This document shows, in pieces, positions 19,496 to 23,618 of a stretch of DNA of 23,618 nucleotides (its first letter is position 1; every line of letters starts with the position of its first letter). The notes under the pieces were generated by a model. It did not search any database and was not told where the DNA came from. It worked only from the letters and a program-made list of their open reading frames with translations. Source of the stretch: HRBIN23 sp046294495 (GTDB lineage Bacteria > Chloroflexota > Dehalococcoidia > Lucifugimonadales > HRBIN23); contig JBKBKV010000026.1 in the NCBI GenBank assembly GCA_046294495.1, forward strand, positions 1-23,618, written 5' to 3'. Both the position numbers and the translations under genes were made by a program.

Positions 19496-22400
19496 ATGTT
19501 CAGACCTGTAGTGCGCATGCTGTTTCTGGTGGCGGTGCCTTTGGCAGTGCTCGTTATCGCGGGCCTAGCGAGCGCCTGGGTGCCCGCCAGCGATCCCACC
19601 GGCCTTCAGGTCATACGTGTCATCACAGGAAACAAGGACCCCGCGGCAGAGGGAGAGGCCCTGGTGAAGTTCAAAGGGGAGGTCTCTGCTTCCCAGGCCC
19701 AGAGCATCCTCCAGGCCAACGGCATCCAGGTCCTGGAGCACTACTCTATGCTAGGTGTCTACCGGGTGCGCCTCCCCAAGGGGATGAACATCAAAGAGGC
19801 ATCCCAGCGCCTGGGGCCCAGTATAGCCTACATAGAACCCAACTACATCGTTGGCGCCCAGCCTGTAGTGGAGGCCAACCTAATCCCCCTGGGCCAGGCC
19901 CCGGCGTCCGCCCTGGTGCAGGAGGGCGCGGGGAAAGGCCCTGCTAACCCACCTGCCCAGCAGAGTGGGGGCGACCTCCAGGTCCTCCAGGTTATCAAGC
20001 GCCAGAAGCCCGAGGCGGCAGAGGGGGAGGCCCTGGTAAAGTTCAAAGGGGATGTCTCCGCTGCCCAGGCCCAGAGCACCCTCCAGGCCAACGGCATGCA
20101 GGTCCTGGAGCATTACAACCTCTTCGGCATCTACCGCATCGCCCTCCCCAAGGGGATGAGCATTGCCCAGGCCAGCAAGGCCCTGGACGGGCAGGTGGCC
20201 TACATTGAACCCAACTACATCGTCCGCGTTGCCACCACCACCCCCAACGACCCCAGCTTCAATCAACTGTGGGGCCTCAACAACACGGGCCAGACCGGGG
20301 GCACCCCAGACGCCGACATCGACGCCCCCGAAGCGTGGGACATCCAGCAGGGGAGCACCTCCACCGTGGTTGCGGTGGTAGACACCGGCATAGACTATAA
20401 CCACCAGGACCTGGCCGCCAACATGTGGCGCAACCCTGGGGAGATCCCGGGCAACAACCTGGACGACGACGGTAACGGCTACATTGATGATGTCTACGGG
20501 ATCAACTGCATCGGCACTACCATCAACCATAACCCACCCCTGGACGACCACAACCACGGCTCCCATGTAGCCGGCACCATCGGGGCAGTGGGGAACAACA
20601 ACATAGGCGTAGCGGGGGTCATGTGGCAGGTAAGCCTGATGGCCCTGAAGTTCCTGGATTCCAGTGGCTCGGGCTTTACCTCAGATGCTATTGAGTGCAT
20701 CCAGTATGCGGTAGCCCAACGAGCCTCGGGCACCCCCGTGCGCGTCCTCAACAACTCCTGGGGCGGGGGCGGTTTCTCCACCGCACTGCGCGACGCCATC
20801 ATCGCGGCTCGGGACCACGGCATGCTCTTCATCGCGGGTGCCGGCAATGACAACATAGATACCGATATTCACCCCTTTTACCCCAGTTCCTACGATGTGG
20901 ATAACATCATCTCCGTGGCGGCTTCAGACCATAACGATAACAAGGCTAGCTTTTCCAACTACGGCAACCTTACTGTAGACCTGGCGGCACCTGGGGTGAA
21001 CATCCTCAGCACAGTGCGCAACAACGGCTATTCCTCCCTCAGCGGCACCTCCATGGCCACGCCCCATGTCTCTGGCGTGGCCGGCCTCCTCTTCACCCAG
21101 TTCCCTACCCTGACCTACACCCAGGCAAAACGGCGCATCCTGTGCAGCGTAGATGTGAAGCCCCAGTGGGCGGGTCGCACCCTCACCGAGGGGCGCCTTA
21201 ACGCCCACCGAGCCTTGACAATCGGCACCTCCTCCATCTTTACCCTGCCCTGGGCGCCCGACCGCCACTTCAAGGTGGCAGCCAGTTCTACCGTGGTGAT
21301 CCGCGCCGAGTTGTGTGCTGGGCAGGACCCGGTGCCGGGGGCTACTNNNNNNNNNNTGTTATCGCCTCCTTCGCCAATGGCGACCCGCCCGTTATCCTGC
21401 GGGACGACGGCGTGGCCCCCGACACGGTGGCTGGCGACAGCATCTACACCGGCAACTGGGTGCCCCAGAATGGGGGGACAGCGGACATCACCATTACCGC
21501 CACCAAGGACGGCATGACGCCCGCTCCCCCGCGCGTCATCCCAGGCCGTGTCCTGCTTATCCCCAACTATCAGAGGGCCACCGTCCCCTTTGAATGGGAA
21601 GATATCCGCGGTAGAGGCCTGCGCTTTGAGTTGGGCGATGACAACTGTGTGTTACTCGGGACTAGTATGCCCATCCCCTTCTACGGCGCACTGTTCAACG
21701 AGTTCCAGGTGGACAGCAACGGCTACATCGCCTTCCCGCCGAACCCCGAGTGCGGAGACTACAGCAATAGCCCTATCCCCTCGAACGACCTGGGAGGGGC
21801 CATCGCCGCCTTCTGGGATGACCTGATAATGCGTCCTGACACCCCGACCGGCGAGGTTTGGGTGGCTATCGTTGGGCCGCCTGGGGGGAGGCGCCTCATC
21901 GTCCAGTGGCAAGATGTGAACCACTTCGGTTCTGCTACCTCAACAGCCTCCTTCCAGGTAGTTATTGAGGAACTCACAGGGCGCATGGTATTCCGCTACC
22001 TGGACACGGACTTTGGCAACCCAGCGTTCAACAACGGGGCCAGTGCTACTTCGGGCATTCAGATGGACAACACCCTTGGCCTGCAGAACAGCTACAACCA
22101 GCCGGTGCTGCTCAGCGGGAGTGCCTTTGCCATCTTCCCCCAGCCTCTGCCTGGGACAGGCCTCCTGCGTGTGGAGACCCAGCCACCCGCCCAGGTCCAG
22201 ATTTACGCCAACGGTGTCCTGATGGGCGAGTGGGGGCTAGACTGGCCTGAATTACCTGCCGGCACCTATCTTCTCGAGTTCCGCAACCCACCCTATAGTT
22301 GGAACGCCTCCAACACCATCCTGGTGCGCAAGCACCCGCCGGGCGGGGCATTCACAGAGCAACCAGTCAGCCAGCCGGTGACCGTTGAAGCCGGCAAGGT

Positions 22401-22671
22401 AACTGAAGTAATTCTGCGCCTCTGGCAGAATGGCTTCTTGCGGGTTACCACAGAAGGTGCCTCTTCTCCGACCATTTTGGTGGATGGCACCCCTCGCAAC
22501 GCCTGGTGGTTCTGGGCCACTATGCCTCCTGGCACCTACACCGTCTCCTTCCAGCCAGTGCCAAGCGCCACCACACCGTGCCCCAGGGTGGTAACCGTTG
22601 TCAGCGGGTCGGGGACACGTGTGCACGGCAACTACAACACAGGCACCTGCGATATCGTCCCCTATCCGTAG
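19496..22671 (+). CDS. Large secreted subtilisin-like (S8) protease with duplicated prodomain
   Basis: Total length is about 1,054 residues, read across a 10-N gap that shifts the frame. A signal peptide (residues 1-27) is followed by two prodomain copies (36-119 and 160-243), each ending in YIEPNYIV. The S8 catalytic domain has Asp296 in VVAVVDTGID, His357 in HNHGSHVAGT, oxyanion Asn451 and Ser519 in GYSSLSGTSMATPH. After the gap the frame gives an Ig-like segment (VIASFANGDPPVILRDDG), a long NIDO-like beta-rich region (GNPEC-type through GSAFAIFPQ) and two PEGA-like repeats near the end. No membrane anchor is visible, so the enzyme is probably released. It has no terminator-free partner downstream and forms a pair with the BsuPI-like lipoprotein upstream. 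Confidence 0.88.
19603..19854 (+). repeat. Prodomain repeat, copy 1
   Basis: 252-base unit encoding the first prodomain copy. Copy 2 begins exactly 372 bases later. Over the first 100 aligned bases of the GCGGCA-onward part (19643 against 20015) I count eight differences, several at third positions. Confidence 0.85.
19975..20226 (+). repeat. Prodomain repeat, copy 2
   Basis: The second, membrane-distal copy runs directly into the catalytic domain, as a normal subtilase prodomain does. The DNA-level similarity to copy 1 indicates a recent duplication or gene-conversion upkeep. A 40-residue Pro/Ala/Gly linker separates the copies. Confidence 0.85.
21347..21356. other. Assembly gap (10 N) that breaks the subtilase frame
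   Basis: Before the gap the frame reads DPVPGAT; after it the reading frame VIASFANG starts at 21358, one frame off. The stated 10 bases must be wrong. GATVIASF would result if the flanks overlapped by one T. Confidence 0.95.
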
Positions 22672-22687
22672 CGCCACAAGGGACCCA

Positions 22688-22724
22688 CAGAGGGGGAGGG
22701 GGCATTCGGCTCCCTCCCCCTCTG
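22688..22724. terminator. Bidirectional hairpin between convergent genes
   Basis: CAGAGGGGGAGGG (22688-22700) pairs perfectly with CCCTCCCCCTCTG (22712-22724), extendable by two pairs, over a short loop. It sits 16 bases after the subtilase stop and 10 bases after the minus-strand stop at 22735. There is no U-tract on either side. Confidence 0.65.
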
Positions 22725-22734
22725 CGTCTGGGTG

Positions 22735-22950
22735 TTACGCTTCTTCACCTCGCGAGGTGTCGGTCGGGGGAGGCCCCTTCTCACGGCTCAGGGAACCCTC
22801 GGCCGGGGCGAAGATGGAGTCCCCAGCGGGCAGGGGTGTCCTCAGAACCTCCTCCTTGCGAGAGGGGCGTCCCAGGGGTAACACCGCCCCTATACCCCCC
22901 ATAAGGAGGCGCCGAAGCCTCTCCAAGGCCTGGCGACGGTGCAAATCCAT
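22735..22950 (-). CDS. Small unknown protein coupled to the dehydrogenase gene
   Basis: A 71-residue ORF whose ATG (22950) is two bases after the stop of the dehydrogenase gene, so they are probably translationally coupled. It begins MDLHRRQALERLRRLLMGG, a basic amphipathic helix, then GIGAVLPLGRPSRKEEVLRTPLPAGDSIF with a possible short hydrophobic segment, and ends charged and Pro-rich. No family is recognised. The basic start followed by a Gly/Ala segment recalls a weak twin-arginine-like signal, though the hydrophobic stretch is too short to claim export. Its stop lies just before the bidirectional hairpin. Evidence for coding is position and coupling, not homology. Confidence 0.55.
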   Translation of the reverse strand: MDLHRRQALERLRRLLMGGIGAVLPLGRPSRKEEVLRTPLPAGDSIFAPAEGSLSREKGPPPTDTSRGEEA

Positions 22951-22952
22951 CC

Positions 22953-23618
22953 CTAGTGCTCCATCACTGACCCGCCGTTGAAGTTGATGGCCTGGCCGGT
23001 GATGTAATCGCATACAGGGGAGCATAGGAAGGCGACAAAACGCCCCACCTCCTCATCGGTGGCGGCACGCCCCAGGGGGATGGTCTTTAGCACCGCCTCC
23101 CACCGCTCCCCACGCCCCAGGTCGTCCATACGGGAGGTATCGGTTACGCCCGGGCACACGGCGTTCACAGTGATGCCATAGGGGGCCAGTTCCCGAGCCA
23201 CCGACTGGGTGAACAGGTGGATGGCCGAGTTGGCGGCGGCGTAGGCCGAGGTGTTGGCCTGCCCCCGCTTCCCCGCCGAAGAGGAGATGTTGACGATCCG
23301 CCCCCAGCGCTGGCGTTGCATCACCGGCGCCACATACTTGGTGCACAGGAAGGTGCCCACCACCTTCACCTCCAACACCCGCCGAAAGACCTTCTCGTCT
23401 ATCTCCCACGTGGGCACTCGGTCGGGGCCGCGGGCGAAGGCGGCATTGTTCACCAGGATATCTATGCGCCCAAAGGCCTGGAGGGTTTTGGCCACCATAT
23501 CCTGCACCTGCTGGGCATTGGTAACATCCACGACCAAGGGCAGGGCACGCCTCCCAGCCGCCCGCACCTGCTCCGCCACGCTTTCAAGGTCTCGCCAGCC
23601 GATACGCCTCTCGTCCCC
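22953..23618 (-). CDS. Short-chain dehydrogenase/reductase, 5' end beyond the window, catalytic Lys replaced by Asn
   Basis: The frame is open to the window edge (13 codons beyond the GTG at 23579), so this is a 221-residue C-terminal part. It has a classical SDR core: the DVT strand (LPLVVDVTNAQQV), NNAA motif in IDILVNNAAFARGP, and IVNISSSAGKRG with the catalytic Ser. The next motif is SAYAAANSAIHLFTQSVA. The usual YxxxK is YAAAN, so Lys is Asn. Then PYGITVNAVCPGVTDTSRM and the C-terminal CDYITGQAINFNGG. The nucleotide-binding TGxxxGIG is outside the window. Substrate is unknown. The Lys-to-Asn change would normally cripple oxidoreductase activity, unless it is a sequencing error or a repurposed member. 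Confidence 0.88.
   Translation of the reverse strand, partial: GDERRIGWRDLESVAEQVRAAGRRALPLVVDVTNAQQVQDMVAKTLQAFGRIDILVNNAAFARGPDRVPTWEIDEKVFRRVLEVKVVGTFLCTKYVAPVMQRQRWGRIVNISSSAGKRGQANTSAYAAANSAIHLFTQSVARELAPYGITVNAVCPGVTDTSRMDDLGRGERWEAVLKTIPLGRAATDEEVGRFVAFLCSPVCDYITGQAINFNGGSVMEH

Noticed and set aside
1..23618. Insertion sequences, prophage genes or attachment sites
   Set aside because: No transposase, integrase, phage gene or flanking inverted repeats were found; gene content is chromosomal housekeeping.

Overview
This is a GC-rich bacterial contig segment with short intergenic spaces, frequent GTG starts and TTGnnn/TAnnnT promoters. It most likely comes from a Chloroflexota bacterium of the Dehalococcoidia type. 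The best clue is a complete tmRNA gene whose encoded tag reads GERELALAA. As I recall, the Dehalococcoides tag is the very similar GERELVLAG, also with a Gly resume codon. The assignment is inference, since I could run no database search. Three runs of N (3854-3953, 17260-17358, 21347-21356) each lie inside a gene and mark assembly joins.

Layout. 1-2168 (+): the end of a LivF-type ABC ATPase, the tmRNA gene, an HtrA-like protease and an unknown protein. 2253-3647 (-): an MmgE/PrpD-family protein. 3834-9900 (+): a probable operon of a LonB-like ATP-dependent protease, a PduO-type cobalamin adenosyltransferase, hisH, hisA, a methyltransferase and hisF. nadD and pyrE follow. 11161-15479 (+): a sulfur cluster of Rrf2 regulator, MoeB/ThiF-type E1 enzyme, CysM-type cysteine synthase, a 13-codon cysteine-rich leader ORF with an intrinsic terminator, then TusA, DsrE2 and a two-domain rhodanese. 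15483-17443 (-): two oligopeptide-type ABC permeases. 17594-18732 (+): glutaredoxin, thioredoxin-fold protein and a SelW-like selenoprotein read through an in-frame TGA. 18863-22671 (+): a lipoprotein with a BsuPI-like domain and a large secreted subtilase. 22735-23618 (-): a small unknown protein and a partial short-chain dehydrogenase.

The most interesting parts are two. First, the ORF MRCCRCCACPQGP (five Cys in 13 residues, strong Shine-Dalgarno) sits between cysM and tusA and is followed by a strong terminator. This is the architecture of a cysteine-responsive attenuator controlling a TusA-DsrE2-rhodanese sulfur-relay operon. Second, the SelW-like gene carries CxxU at its redox motif, with a hairpin at SECIS-like distance, and closes a three-gene thiol-redox operon. 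Other notable points are a recent tandem duplication of the subtilase prodomain, a protease/inhibitor-like gene pair, and a short-chain dehydrogenase with Asn in place of the catalytic Lys.

The sulfur genes plausibly work together. MoeB would activate a sulfur-carrier protein for CysM. Rhodanese, TusA and DsrE2 would pass sulfane sulfur. Rrf2, which has three conserved-position cysteines, would sense Fe-S or cysteine status. No stretch over 300 bases lacks a gene once the tmRNA is counted.
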